This document shows, piece after piece, positions 17,353 to 25,721 of a stretch of 64,000 bases of DNA. The notes beneath the pieces were generated by a model, which had not been told where the DNA came from, ran no database searches, and saw nothing but the letters and a program-made list of their open reading frames with translations. How positions within the stretch are numbered: position 1 is the stretch's first letter; every line of letters begins with the position of its first letter. The DNA comes from Mesorhizobium sp. NZP2077. GTDB taxonomy: Bacteria > Pseudomonadota > Alphaproteobacteria > Rhizobiales > Rhizobiaceae. The translations under genes and the position numbers were made by a program. The DNA lies in the NCBI RefSeq assembly GCF_013170805.1, contig NZ_CP051293.1, positions 248,001 through 312,000 on the forward strand. The letters run 5' to 3'.

Positions 17353-17367
17353 CATGCTGCAATGCAC
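17353..17367 (-). promoter_or_regulatory. TGC-rich operator-like element upstream of exoX
   Basis: Minus-strand GTGCATTGCAGCATG, differing from the lasso-precursor site TTGCGGTGCAGCATG at only three positions. It lies 227 bases before the exoX start. Confidence 0.4.
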
Positions 17368-17661
17368 ACTACCACAATTCACTCAACCTGAAGCGGCTAT
17401 GTTTTTTCAGTACAATCTGCAATATTAAGTAGTATTTATGTTAATATTCGCGAACTTCGCGCCTTTCTAAAGCACTAAGACGTACCATTCCGGACCACCG
17501 AGAACGGCTTGCCCAAAAATCGCCCCAAAAAGATCCTTATTTTTTTCCACTTGCCCATTTATTGTCACAAATGTGCTAAACATCCCGAAAAATGTGCATC
17601 GCTAGCTTATAATTTAGTCAATTCATGACGCGACTATTTCAACGGGCCGGGAAATTGTGTG

Positions 17662-17676
17662 TTGCGCTGCAACATT
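17662..17676 (+). promoter_or_regulatory. TGC-rich operator-like element upstream of exoY
   Basis: TTGCGCTGCAACATT, in which TTGC-GCT-GCAA is a perfect inverted repeat. It is 50 bases upstream of the exoY ATG, close to where the promoter should be. Confidence 0.5.
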
Positions 17677-17725
17677 TTTTTGGTATCGTGTGGTGAACCA
17701 TTCGTTCAACGCATGGAGTTTCCGC

Positions 17726-18403
17726 ATGAGGGATATTGCCAAGTCGGCCACGGCGGACTTTTCGCAGCCTGACACCGACTTTCCGCCGCCGATCGGCGGC
17801 CTCATCAAGCGCAGCTTCGACATTGCCGGTTCACTGGCTGGTCTGATCGCTCTCAGCCCGCTGTTCGTCATGATAGCGTTGCTGGTCAAGTTTTCCGACG
17901 GTGGATCGATTTTCTACGGTCATCGGAGAATCGGTCGCGGCGGACGGATTTTTCCGTGCCTGAAATTCCGCACCATGGTTCCGGACGGCGACAAGGTGCT
18001 GGCCGCCTATCTCGCCACCAATCCGGACGCCAACGCGGAATGGATAGCGACCCGCAAGCTGAAGAACGATCCGCGCGTCACCCGTGTCGGCGCGGTGTTG
18101 CGGAAGCTCAGCCTCGACGAACTGCCGCAGATCATCAACATCCTGCAGGGCGATATGAGCCTTGTCGGGCCTCGCCCGGTGGTGCGCGATGAGCTGGAAA
18201 TCTACGGCAGCGCCGCCGTCTACTATCTGAAGTCGCGGCCCGGCCTGACCGGCCTGTGGCAGGTCAGCGGCCGCAACGACGTCTCCTACGACAGCCGCGT
18301 CGCCTTCGACCGCCACTATGTCGAGAACTGGTCGCTCTTCGGCGACGTGCGCATCATCATCAAGACAGTGCCGGCCGTCTGGATGTCACGCGGCTCTTAC
18401 TGA
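17726..18403 (+). CDS. exoY: Undecaprenyl-phosphate galactose phosphotransferase ExoY
   Basis: Initiates repeat-unit assembly by moving galactose-1-phosphate from UDP-galactose to undecaprenyl phosphate. The 225 residues show the family order: membrane helix after [54 protein letters not shown] and [15 protein letters not shown]. An open frame extends 23 codons upstream, but GGAG lies seven bases before the ATG MRDIAKS. In this family the first sugar transferase is the control point, and the adjacent ExoX-like protein is its presumed inhibitor. Confidence 0.95.
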   Translation: MRDIAKSATADFSQPDTDFPPPIGGLIKRSFDIAGSLAGLIALSPLFVMIALLVKFSDGGSIFYGHRRIGRGGRIFPCLKFRTMVPDGDKVLAAYLATNPDANAEWIATRKLKNDPRVTRVGAVLRKLSLDELPQIINILQGDMSLVGPRPVVRDELEIYGSAAVYYLKSRPGLTGLWQVSGRNDVSYDSRVAFDRHYVENWSLFGDVRIIIKTVPAVWMSRGSY

Positions 18404-18406
18404 CCG

Positions 18407-18425
18407 GCCGCCGGCATCCGGCGGC
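18407..18425 (+). promoter_or_regulatory. GC-rich hairpin between exoY and exoF
   Basis: GCCGCCGG, a CAT loop and CCGGCGGC form a perfect 8-bp stem just after the exoY stop. There is no U-tract, so it probably sets relative exoY and exoF expression or mRNA stability rather than stopping transcription. Confidence 0.5.
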
Positions 18426-18468
18426 AAGCTCATCGGGCGATGGGGCTAACACGGATCGGAACGTTCAG

Positions 18469-19740
18469 TTGAAAACAGACATGTTCGAAGCCTTTGGCAG
18501 TGGCCGCTTTTCCGGCCGCTCTCGGCTCATGGCCACATGCCTTGCGGTGTCGCTTGCTTTTCTTCCCCAGCTCGCAACGGCCGATGAATACCATCTCGGC
18601 TCGCAGGACAAGCTCACCATCCGGATCGCCGAATGGCAGACCGTCGAAGGCACGTTCAGGGACTGGACAGCGGTCAATGGCCAATACACGGTCGGCCCGG
18701 GCGGAACGCTGTCGGTGCCTTTCGTCGGCGAGTTGCCAGCGGCCGGCAAGACCACAGCCGAAGTCGCGGCGGCGATCGGCGAGGCGCTACAGCGCAAGCT
18801 CGCTTTGTCGGACAAGCCCGAAGCATCGGTCGAAATGGCGCAATTCCGGCCGTTCTACATTTCGGGCGAAGTGCAGAATCCCGGCCAGTTTCCCTATGTG
18901 CCCGATCTGACGGTGCTGAAAGCAATCAGCGTCGCCGGCGGCATCAGGCGCAGCGCCGACTACGGGCCTCAGCTCGGCAAGGACCTGGTCACGGCCAAGG
19001 GCAATTTCGATATCTCCGACGACCAGCGCGTGCGGCTGCTCGTTAGGCGCGCCCGCATCGATGCCGATCTGGCCGGCAAGGCGAGCTTCGAGGCGCCGAA
19101 GGAGGCCGAGGGCGACCCGAGGCTGCCGACCATCGTAGCCGACGAGATGACGATCCTAACGGCAGACCAGAAGGCGCTGAAGCTGAAGCTCGAGGCGCTC
19201 GACGATCTTAAGGGTGTCCTGCAGGCCGAAATCGAATCGCTGCAGAAGAAGATCGTCAATCAGCAGAAGCAGGTCGACCTGGCGCAGCAGCAGCTCGCCA
19301 GCATCGGTCCGCTGGCGCAGAAGGGCCTGGTCGCCAATTCGCGGCTGTTGGATTCGCAGCAGTCCGTCACCGACCTGCAGGGCAAGATTCTGGACTACGA
19401 GACGGCCATCCTCACCGCCAAGCAGGCGATCAGCAAAGCGACGCAGGACGCCATCGATGCCCAGAACACGTTGAGCTCGACCCTCGCCGCCGACCGCCAG
19501 CAGACCGAAGCTGACCTGAACGAGGCCGCGCTGAAGGTGAATATGCAGAAGGGCCTGATCGCCCAGGCCAGCGATCCCGCGACGACGGCCGCCATCACCG
19601 GCGACCAGCAACCCACCCTTCTCTACGCGCTGGTGCGAAATGTCGAGGGCAAGACCAGCGAAATCGCCGCCAAGGAAGAGACGCCGGTGCTGCCCGGCGA
19701 TGTGATCAAGGTCAAGCTGGCGCCGCTGGCCAGCCAGTAG
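18469..19740 (+). CDS. exoF: Polysaccharide biosynthesis/export protein ExoF
   Basis: Periplasmic or outer-membrane-linked export component. A signal peptide (MATCLAVSLAFLPQLATA then DEYHLGSQDKL) leads to the Wza/GumB-type polysaccharide export domain (YTVGPGGTLSVPFVGELPAAGKTTAEV) and a SLBB-like part (YISGEVQNPGQFPYVPDLTVLKAIS). A long alanine- and glutamine-rich coiled coil follows (about residues 220-370), as in ExoF. A TTG start is taken because GGA lies eight bases ahead of it; an in-frame ATG four codons later is the alternative. It is the second gene of exoY-exoF. Confidence 0.9.
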   Translation: MKTDMFEAFGSGRFSGRSRLMATCLAVSLAFLPQLATADEYHLGSQDKLTIRIAEWQTVEGTFRDWTAVNGQYTVGPGGTLSVPFVGELPAAGKTTAEVAAAIGEALQRKLALSDKPEASVEMAQFRPFYISGEVQNPGQFPYVPDLTVLKAISVAGGIRRSADYGPQLGKDLVTAKGNFDISDDQRVRLLVRRARIDADLAGKASFEAPKEAEGDPRLPTIVADEMTILTADQKALKLKLEALDDLKGVLQAEIESLQKKIVNQQKQVDLAQQQLASIGPLAQKGLVANSRLLDSQQSVTDLQGKILDYETAILTAKQAISKATQDAIDAQNTLSSTLAADRQQTEADLNEAALKVNMQKGLIAQASDPATTAAITGDQQPTLLYALVRNVEGKTSEIAAKEETPVLPGDVIKVKLAPLASQ

Positions 19741-19893
19741 GGATTTCGACAAAGAGCATCGAGCGGTTGCAGGCGTTTTGAAAGAAGACAGTTCTCGCGG
19801 GGGGCGCAAGCCCACTGACCATCGAAGACCACGTATTACCCTCGCTGATAATCCTGCCGGTGTGACCGCCGCGGGCGAACGAAGAGATGCGTC

Positions 19894-20451
19894 GTGAACG
19901 TCTACCGCATTCGAAGATATTTGAAGGGTTCGATCTTCACGCTCGTCTGGAGGGTGAGAGGCATAAAGATTGCCGATCGGGTTTCCGTGTTGGGAATGCC
20001 GCCTCACATCGCCGGAAAAGGCGGAATAGAAATTGGCTCGCGTGTCTCATTTCGCGGTTTCGGATCGCGTTCTTGGTTTCATGTGTCGGGCAAAGGCAAG
20101 CTGGCTATCGGTTCGAGATCGTTCATCAACAGCGGCGTCATGATCGATGCCGCGCTCCGCGTGAGCATCGGGAAAAACTGTCTTATTGGCGATTGCGTCG
20201 TCATCCAGGATTCGAACTATCACGAGATCGACGAAGGCTCGGGCGTCAAGACCAAAGCCGTCCTCATCGGCGACAATGTATGGATCGGTCGAAATTCCAT
20301 CATTCTACCCGGTGTCGAACTTGGGGACCACAGCGTCATTGGCGCCGGATCGGTCGTCACCAAGAGCGTTCCTGCGCGAAGCCTAGTGGCAGGAAATCCT
20401 GCCCGGATCTTGCGCGAGGTCGTGGCATCCCCGGATTACATCCGTACCTGA
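19894..20451 (+). CDS. Hexapeptide-repeat acyltransferase
   Basis: A 185-residue left-handed beta-helix protein. The repeats run IEIGSRVSF, LAIGSRSFINSGVMID, VSIGKNCLIGDCVVIQD, VLIGDNVWIGRNSIILPGVELGDHSVIGAGSVVTK and end in the typical VAGNPARIL. The family transfers acetyl or other acyl groups from acyl-CoA to sugars. In this position it may O-acetylate an exopolysaccharide sugar or make a polymer-specific modification; it is not the membrane acyltransferase type of ExoZ. The start is GTG after GAAGAGATG. It is convergent with exoQ. Confidence 0.87.
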   Translation: MNVYRIRRYLKGSIFTLVWRVRGIKIADRVSVLGMPPHIAGKGGIEIGSRVSFRGFGSRSWFHVSGKGKLAIGSRSFINSGVMIDAALRVSIGKNCLIGDCVVIQDSNYHEIDEGSGVKTKAVLIGDNVWIGRNSIILPGVELGDHSVIGAGSVVTKSVPARSLVAGNPARILREVVASPDYIRT

Positions 20452-20461
20452 TCCTTATCGC

Positions 20462-21769
20462 TCAAGGCCGCAACGCGCCTTGGTCGAAACCGCCGGGCAA
20501 TCCCGACTTCTCCGCGCCACCGGACTCCACGAAGCCGGCCCGCGCCCATCGCGTGCGGGTAACAGGCACGCGCGCCAGCCTGAAGTGACTGTAATATAGC
20601 AAGAACGAGCCCATGATGTAGGGATTGAGGATATCGACCTCGACGAATGACCGGATCACCAACAGCACCATCATGCCTGCAAGGATCACCGGCTCGATCT
20701 GCCATGTCCTGAAGATCACCGCGGTGACGTGACCGACCAGCGTGCGCAGTATAATCAGCGAAATCATCACCGCGCCAACGAAGCCAAGTTCGACGAGGGC
20801 TTCGATATAGGTGTTATGGAAATGAAAGCCCGTGCGCGAGGTGATGTAGAATTCGTTCCACAGCCGCTCGGCTTCGGCAAAGCCCTGCACCCAGTAGGCT
20901 GCATAGCCGACACCAAGGATCGGTGACCGCTGCGCGGTGCTCCAGCCCTGGTCCCAGAGATAAGTCCGCCCCGTCAGCGTCGAATCCTTGCCGAAGATGC
21001 CGAGAACAAAATCCATCAGACCGAGATTAAGGGCGACAAAGACCGCCACGACCAGCAGGCCCGCGCCAACGACGAAAATGACCCGGCGATAGCGTCTCGG
21101 CAGCAGCTTGGTGATGGCGAGAAGGGCCACCAGCGCCAACACCGCAGGTATCGAGGCCATCGACGTGGCGGAATGGGAGAGCGCCAGAAGATACGCCGAC
21201 AAGATCACGACGGGCAAAGCCAAGATCAGGCTCAGCCGACCGCGCCGATAAAAGGCAAGGTATGCGACGCTGAAATAGATACCCAGCGAGGCGACAAAAC
21301 CGATCTGGTTCTTGGAGGCGAAAGCGCCGACGAAATTATAGCTGCCGTCGAGAACGTCCTCGGAATAGGCTCCTACCTTGAGCGAGTAGAGCATGACGAC
21401 GAATATGCCGATCAGCGCGCCCAGCGTCAGAGTCCGCACGCTGACGGTGCGCGCCGCTACATAGGCACAGGCAATGTGGGAAAGGTACTGCACCGCCGTT
21501 CTGGCGGTGACGCCGGGTGCCTGCGACCAGAAGACGGAGAAGCAGACATAGGCCGCGAACAGTAGCGGCAGCCAGGAGCTGGAGAGCTGCCGCAGGAAGC
21601 GCCGGTAGTCGAGCAGGATGAGCGGAAGCCAGACGGCATAGTAAGCCAGGATCAGCACTTGGCCGAAAATGACGGAATAGGAGAACGCCCAGATCGACAC
21701 CGCAACGGCAAAGGCGCCATAGACCGAGTTCTTCTCGGGATCGACGAGTAGGGACTTTGGAATTTTCAT
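20462..21769 (-). CDS. exoQ: Exopolysaccharide polymerase ExoQ, O-antigen ligase/Wzy family
   Basis: A 435-residue integral membrane protein with about ten hydrophobic segments and the PF04932 signature region (LTGRTYLWDQGW, ILGVGYAAYW, FHFHNTYIEALVELGFVG). ExoQ joins repeat units into high-molecular-weight polymer in the periplasm. The open frame goes 18 codons further, but MKIPKSLLV is the natural start, preceded by GGACTCTGAG. A TGC-rich element lies 90 bases upstream. Confidence 0.9.
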   Translation of the reverse strand: MKIPKSLLVDPEKNSVYGAFAVAVSIWAFSYSVIFGQVLILAYYAVWLPLILLDYRRFLRQLSSSWLPLLFAAYVCFSVFWSQAPGVTARTAVQYLSHIACAYVAARTVSVRTLTLGALIGIFVVMLYSLKVGAYSEDVLDGSYNFVGAFASKNQIGFVASLGIYFSVAYLAFYRRGRLSLILALPVVILSAYLLALSHSATSMASIPAVLALVALLAITKLLPRRYRRVIFVVGAGLLVVAVFVALNLGLMDFVLGIFGKDSTLTGRTYLWDQGWSTAQRSPILGVGYAAYWVQGFAEAERLWNEFYITSRTGFHFHNTYIEALVELGFVGAVMISLIILRTLVGHVTAVIFRTWQIEPVILAGMMVLLVIRSFVEVDILNPYIMGSFLLYYSHFRLARVPVTRTRWARAGFVESGGAEKSGLPGGFDQGALRP

Positions 21770-22095
21770 CTCAGAGTCCTGCCGACTTGACCCAGGGCCG
21801 GTGAGCGATGCGCGAGCCGGCATATCCGCAAACAGGGGCGTGCAATAAACGGCATCTCCATTGTGCAGTGCAATATAACCTATCGCACCGCATGCTCAAT
21901 GGCAAATCCGGTCACCTTGTCTTACATCAGAGCAGCCCACAGTTTCACGGAAACGACGAACCGCTCTAACTCCTTGTTTTAACGCAATTCCTGTGGGGAA
22001 ACCGTTCACACTTTTCGTGGGATTGCTTTAGCGAACGGGGAGAGATCAGCCGGTAGCCCACCCAGAACGCCCGCCCGGATCAGGCTACGGGAACG
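21770..22095. other. Intergenic region between exoQ and acetone carboxylase operon
   Basis: About 325 bases. It contains the exoQ promoter side with the TGC-rich element at 21859-21873. The rest is the untranslated tail of the minus-strand operon coming from the right, and no clear terminator hairpin with a U-run was found. Confidence 0.5.
21859..21873 (-). promoter_or_regulatory. TGC-rich operator-like element upstream of exoQ
   Basis: Minus-strand TTGCACTGCACAATG, sharing its first ten bases with the flippase-side site TTGCACTGCA, and pointing toward exoQ. Confidence 0.45.
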
Positions 22096-22923
22096 CTACC
22101 ACAGGGCTCCGCCGGTGATCTGTATGTTTTCCATGGTGATGCCCTTGGCCAGATCCGAGCATAGGAATACCGCCAGAGCGGCTATCTCCTGCGGCTGCAG
22201 CATGCGCTGCTGCGGGTTGCCCTTGGCAATCGCAGCCATCGCTTCTTCTGCCGTCCGCCCCTTGCCCTCGCGCTCGACGACCTGCGCGACATTGCGGCGC
22301 ATCAGTTCGGTCTCGACCCAGGTCGGGCTGATCATGACGCAGGTGACGCCGTGTGCGGCCCCTTCCAGGGCCACGCAGCGGGTCAGGCCGAGAAGGCCGG
22401 CCTTGGAAGCGCAATAGGCCGGGTTATCCTTCCAGCCGACGGTGGCAGCGGTGGAGCCGATGTTGACGATGCGGCCCCAGCCACGCTCGATCATGGCGGG
22501 CAGCACGGCACGGGTGGCTCGGAAGGCGCCTGTGAGATTGGTATCGACGATCTTGTCCCAAAGCGCATCGGAATGGCCGCAGACCGGCTGCTCGGCGGTG
22601 GTGCCGGCGGCGTTGACCAGTATGTCGGCCGGACCGATGGCCGCCTCGGCTTCGGTGGCGAAAAGGTTGGTGACCTCACTGTCGCGAACATCGAGATGAG
22701 CGGCGTGAACCCTGGTTCCATGGGCCGACAGGGCCACGCGCACGCGCTCGATCTCGTCGGCGCCGGGATAGTAGGCGGCGTCGGACCTGTCAGTGCCGGC
22801 GGGGGCAATGTAGGAGCCGACGGCGACATTGGCGCCGGCCTGCGCCAGGGCCGTGGCAATAGCAAAGCCCATGCCGGAAAACCCGCCGGTGACGATCGCG
22901 CTGCGGCCGGAAAGATTTGTCAT
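22096..22923 (-). CDS. Short-chain dehydrogenase/reductase, acetone-operon linked
   Basis: A 275-residue classical SDR: cofactor motif TGGFSGMG near residues 12-19, NAAG, NIGSTAATVG and the catalytic YCASK, then the C-terminal ITGG. An insertion after the second strand (GSYIAPAGTDRSDAAYYPGADE) is longer than usual. It is the last gene of the acetone carboxylase run, 98 bases after acxC, and could interconvert acetoacetate with 3-hydroxybutyrate or oxidise a secondary alcohol such as 2-propanol to acetone. The sequence does not decide. The ATG at MTNLSGRS is preferred over one 13 codons earlier. Confidence 0.8.
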   Translation of the reverse strand: MTNLSGRSAIVTGGFSGMGFAIATALAQAGANVAVGSYIAPAGTDRSDAAYYPGADEIERVRVALSAHGTRVHAAHLDVRDSEVTNLFATEAEAAIGPADILVNAAGTTAEQPVCGHSDALWDKIVDTNLTGAFRATRAVLPAMIERGWGRIVNIGSTAATVGWKDNPAYCASKAGLLGLTRCVALEGAAHGVTCVMISPTWVETELMRRNVAQVVEREGKGRTAEEAMAAIAKGNPQQRMLQPQEIAALAVFLCSDLAKGITMENIQITGGALW

Positions 22924-23021
22924 GTGGCCAGTCTCCGATGAAACGTCCGACACGCTATTCATAGGCTGGTGCCGGCAAAGAACGCTACCTTGCCCGCGAC
23001 GCGGTTCACAACATCAGTTCC

Positions 23022-23507
23022 CTAAAGTGGCTTGCCCAGCCAGTCGCGGTAGAAACCTTCGAGGTCGGGTTCGAAATCATGCACGATCGGGTAGCCCGGG
23101 GCTGCCGCTTCCACCTCGTGCATGGTGCCGCATTTCGGGCAGATGAACTCGCGTATCTCCATCCACCGCGGGTCGGGAATGTCGCTGTTCGGATAGATCT
23201 CGCGCAACGCTTGCTCGGTGTTGCGCACGATGATCGCGGCTTTGAGCTTCCAGTTCTTGCGGTAGTCGCCGAAGGAATGGCCGCATTCGCAGCGGGTGAT
23301 CCGCTCATCGCCGCTCTGGCAGATGAAGAGATGATCCGAGACCGGCAACAGGATCGGGTCCTTCCAGGCGACGCGGTCCTGGTAGACGGCGATCATCTTG
23401 AAGAAACGGTCATCGTCCTTGTAGGCGCTCATGATGCGCTTTGTCTGCGGCCAGGGCAGCTGGCCGGCGGCCAGATCGGCAAGGACTTCCTTGCTGTACG
23501 AGGTCAT
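23022..23507 (-). CDS. acxC: Acetone carboxylase gamma subunit
   Basis: 161 residues, the usual size of AcxC. It begins MTSYSKEVLADLAAGQLPW and contains two likely zinc-binding pairs, CECGHSFGDYRKNWK and CPKCGTMHEVEA. The small subunit is part of the alpha2-beta2-gamma2 enzyme that carboxylates acetone to acetoacetate with ATP. Its ATG overlaps the acxB stop by four bases (ATGA). Confidence 0.9.
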   Translation of the reverse strand: MTSYSKEVLADLAAGQLPWPQTKRIMSAYKDDDRFFKMIAVYQDRVAWKDPILLPVSDHLFICQSGDERITRCECGHSFGDYRKNWKLKAAIIVRNTEQALREIYPNSDIPDPRWMEIREFICPKCGTMHEVEAAAPGYPIVHDFEPDLEGFYRDWLGKPL

Positions 23508-25708
23508 GGCTTTGCTCCCGGGATGAAGATCGATTTGGCGTCGACGTTCCAGAAATCGCTGAAATCCCTGGTGAAACGCGAGGAAAGCTTGATCGCGCTG
23601 GCGTACATTTTCTTCACCTCGGGGGCGAAGTCGGCCTTCTCGACGCGGCCACGCTCGGCGGCGATCCAGTCTGAAACGGGAATTGCCTTTGCCAGCCGCT
23701 CCTTGCGCATGGCGGCCCGGCGTTCGACCGTGGCGTCGATGTCGGCAACCGGATAGCCGTCGGCGTCGTCCTTCAGAACGATGCCGAAAATCTGGATCGC
23801 CGCTTCGCGGGTGAGGTAGCCGTTCTCGACGTCCCAGGCTGTCTTGATCGGATCGCGCTCCAGCACGTCACCGTAGCCGCCGCCGCCATTGTAGGAATGG
23901 CTGAAGATGTCGCCCGACTTGTGCGGCGCGGTGATGTAAGGGCCCTCGACCACGACATGGTCGCCGCCGATGTTCTTCTCGTAGTCGGAGACGTGCGGGT
24001 CGATGCCGGGCGCGTGTGCCAGCGGTTGGCCCTTGGCCGCCAGTTCGTGGATGTTGGAGTTGCGCACGGCGCGATGCTTCTGGCAGGTCGGCGCGGGATA
24101 GCCGCCGCACATGCCGCCATTGTCGAACACTCTGGAAGAGTGCTCCGAAGTGTGGAGCCGCAGATGCGAGGTCTTGTTGGTCAGCCAGGTAGAGACGAAA
24201 GAACAGCCGCCGCGATATTTGCCGGCGCCGCCCGAATTGGGAACGATAGAGCGGCCGATATAGACCATCGGCATCGACTGTTCCCAGACCTCGATGTTGC
24301 CCATGTCGGATTCCGGGTTCCAGCCGACATAGGCGGTGTCGAGACCGTCGGCGATGGCCAGCGCGCCGGAGCCGGCGGCGGCGCATTCGAAATGCGCCAT
24401 GCCGAATGGCGTGCCGTACTGGCTCTCGCCGCCCATCTCGATCATCGGGCTGTTGACCTGGCCGACGAAGGCCTCTTCGACGAAACCGCGCGCGACGAAG
24501 CCGCGCGACAACAGCCGCTGGAACACGCCATAGGCCGGCAGCAGCAGCGCCCATGAGGTGGCGGTCGCCACCATCTCGTTGTCGGGATTGGTCCAGGTGC
24601 CGTGCGGCAGTTTCAGCTCGGTCGCCATCCAGGCGCCGTCATTGACCAGCCCTTCGAAATTCATGTGCTGGGTCAAGGTGACGAACATGCCGCCATCCAT
24701 GCCGGCCGGCGTGCAGTTCATCGAATGGTAGCCCCAGGGCTGCGTGCCCTCGAAGTCCATGGTGATCTTGCCGTCGGTGGTGATCTCCATCTCGATCGGG
24801 ATGTTGTAGAGCCAGTCCGGATCGCCGAGCAGCTGGAAGCCGGGTTTGCCCGCCGTCACGTGGCCATAGAAGGTGTGGCCGCGATAGATGCCGGGCACGG
24901 TGAGCTGGCGGGTGCGGGCGAGCTGGGCGCGACGGCCCTCCTCGATGAACTCCTTCGACACCTTCATCCAGTAATCGAGGCCGATCTCCGAGATCAGCTG
25001 CTTGACGCTTTCGCGCATGTCCATGCAGGAGGCGACCTTGGCCTTCTCGTCGAGCACCCAGTAGATCGGCATGCGCAGATTGCGCTCGCAACGAATGACG
25101 TAGTCGCGGCGGATCTCGTCGTTCTCGCCGATCTTCTCGGCGCAGACGAAAAGCCCTTCAGTGAAGCGCTCCTGCGCCAGGCAGACGTCGCCGCCAGGCG
25201 TGATGCCGCCGGCTTCCAGCTCGTGGCAGACAGCGCCGGCCCAGCCGACCAACGTGCCTTCATGGAAGATCGGCACCACGTCCATGACGTCAGGCACCTG
25301 CACGGTGCCGATGAAGGCATCGTTGTTGGCGAAGATATCGCCTTCGCGGATCTTCGGGTTTTCTTCGTAGTTGTTCTTGATCATCCATTTGATGAAGCGG
25401 CTCATCGTATGGACGTGCACCATGATGCCGTTGGACAGCGCGATGGCGTCGCCCTCGGGCGTATAGATGGCGACCACCATTTCACCGACCTCGCGCACCC
25501 CCGGCGAAGCCGAGATGCGACGCGCCATTTCGCGGGCCGAGACGCAGTAGGCGCGCAGCTTGGTATGCAACGTCTCGAATTTCAGCGGGTCCTGGTTGCG
25601 CAGCGTGAGTTCGGTGATGCCGTCATAGCAGCCGGTCTCTTCCATCAGCCGCTCGGAATCGAGCAGTCTTTCTCGAAGGCGCAGGGCCGAGGCAGGTTTG
25701 TCCAACAT
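23504..25708 (-). CDS. acxB: Acetone carboxylase alpha subunit (hydantoinase B type)
   Basis: 734 residues (about 82 kDa) of the hydantoinase B/oxoprolinase family, with the acetone carboxylase style N-terminus ERLMEETGCYDGITELTLRNQDPLKFE, INDAFIGTVQVPDVMDV-like metal region and MPMVYIGRSIVPNSGGAGKYRGG. This subunit carries the metal site where the enolate of acetone is carboxylated. The ATG at MLDKPASAL follows GAGAGGG and lies 13 bases after acxA. The 20-codon longer frame overlaps acxA and is rejected. Confidence 0.92.
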   Translation of the reverse strand: MLDKPASALRLRERLLDSERLMEETGCYDGITELTLRNQDPLKFETLHTKLRAYCVSAREMARRISASPGVREVGEMVVAIYTPEGDAIALSNGIMVHVHTMSRFIKWMIKNNYEENPKIREGDIFANNDAFIGTVQVPDVMDVVPIFHEGTLVGWAGAVCHELEAGGITPGGDVCLAQERFTEGLFVCAEKIGENDEIRRDYVIRCERNLRMPIYWVLDEKAKVASCMDMRESVKQLISEIGLDYWMKVSKEFIEEGRRAQLARTRQLTVPGIYRGHTFYGHVTAGKPGFQLLGDPDWLYNIPIEMEITTDGKITMDFEGTQPWGYHSMNCTPAGMDGGMFVTLTQHMNFEGLVNDGAWMATELKLPHGTWTNPDNEMVATATSWALLLPAYGVFQRLLSRGFVARGFVEEAFVGQVNSPMIEMGGESQYGTPFGMAHFECAAAGSGALAIADGLDTAYVGWNPESDMGNIEVWEQSMPMVYIGRSIVPNSGGAGKYRGGCSFVSTWLTNKTSHLRLHTSEHSSRVFDNGGMCGGYPAPTCQKHRAVRNSNIHELAAKGQPLAHAPGIDPHVSDYEKNIGGDHVVVEGPYITAPHKSGDIFSHSYNGGGGYGDVLERDPIKTAWDVENGYLTREAAIQIFGIVLKDDADGYPVADIDATVERRAAMRKERLAKAIPVSDWIAAERGRVEKADFAPEVKKMYASAIKLSSRFTRDFSDFWNVDAKSIFIPGAKP

Positions 25709-25721
25709 GGCGATCGCCCTC

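Larger units (their letters stand above)
17127..17725. other. exoX-exoY divergent regulatory region
   Basis: About 600 bases, A/T-rich between 17250 and 17640, with long T and A runs of the kind favoured by the MucR/Ros zinc-finger regulators of rhizobial exo genes (inference from composition only). It contains two TGC-rich elements, at 17353-17367 facing exoX and at 17662-17676 facing exoY. I see no convincing gene. The 80-codon frame at 17190-17432 has no ribosome site and no family resemblance. Confidence 0.55.

Noticed and set aside
17190..17432. 80-residue frame between exoX and exoY
   Set aside because: A/T-rich control DNA, no start signals, no motifs.
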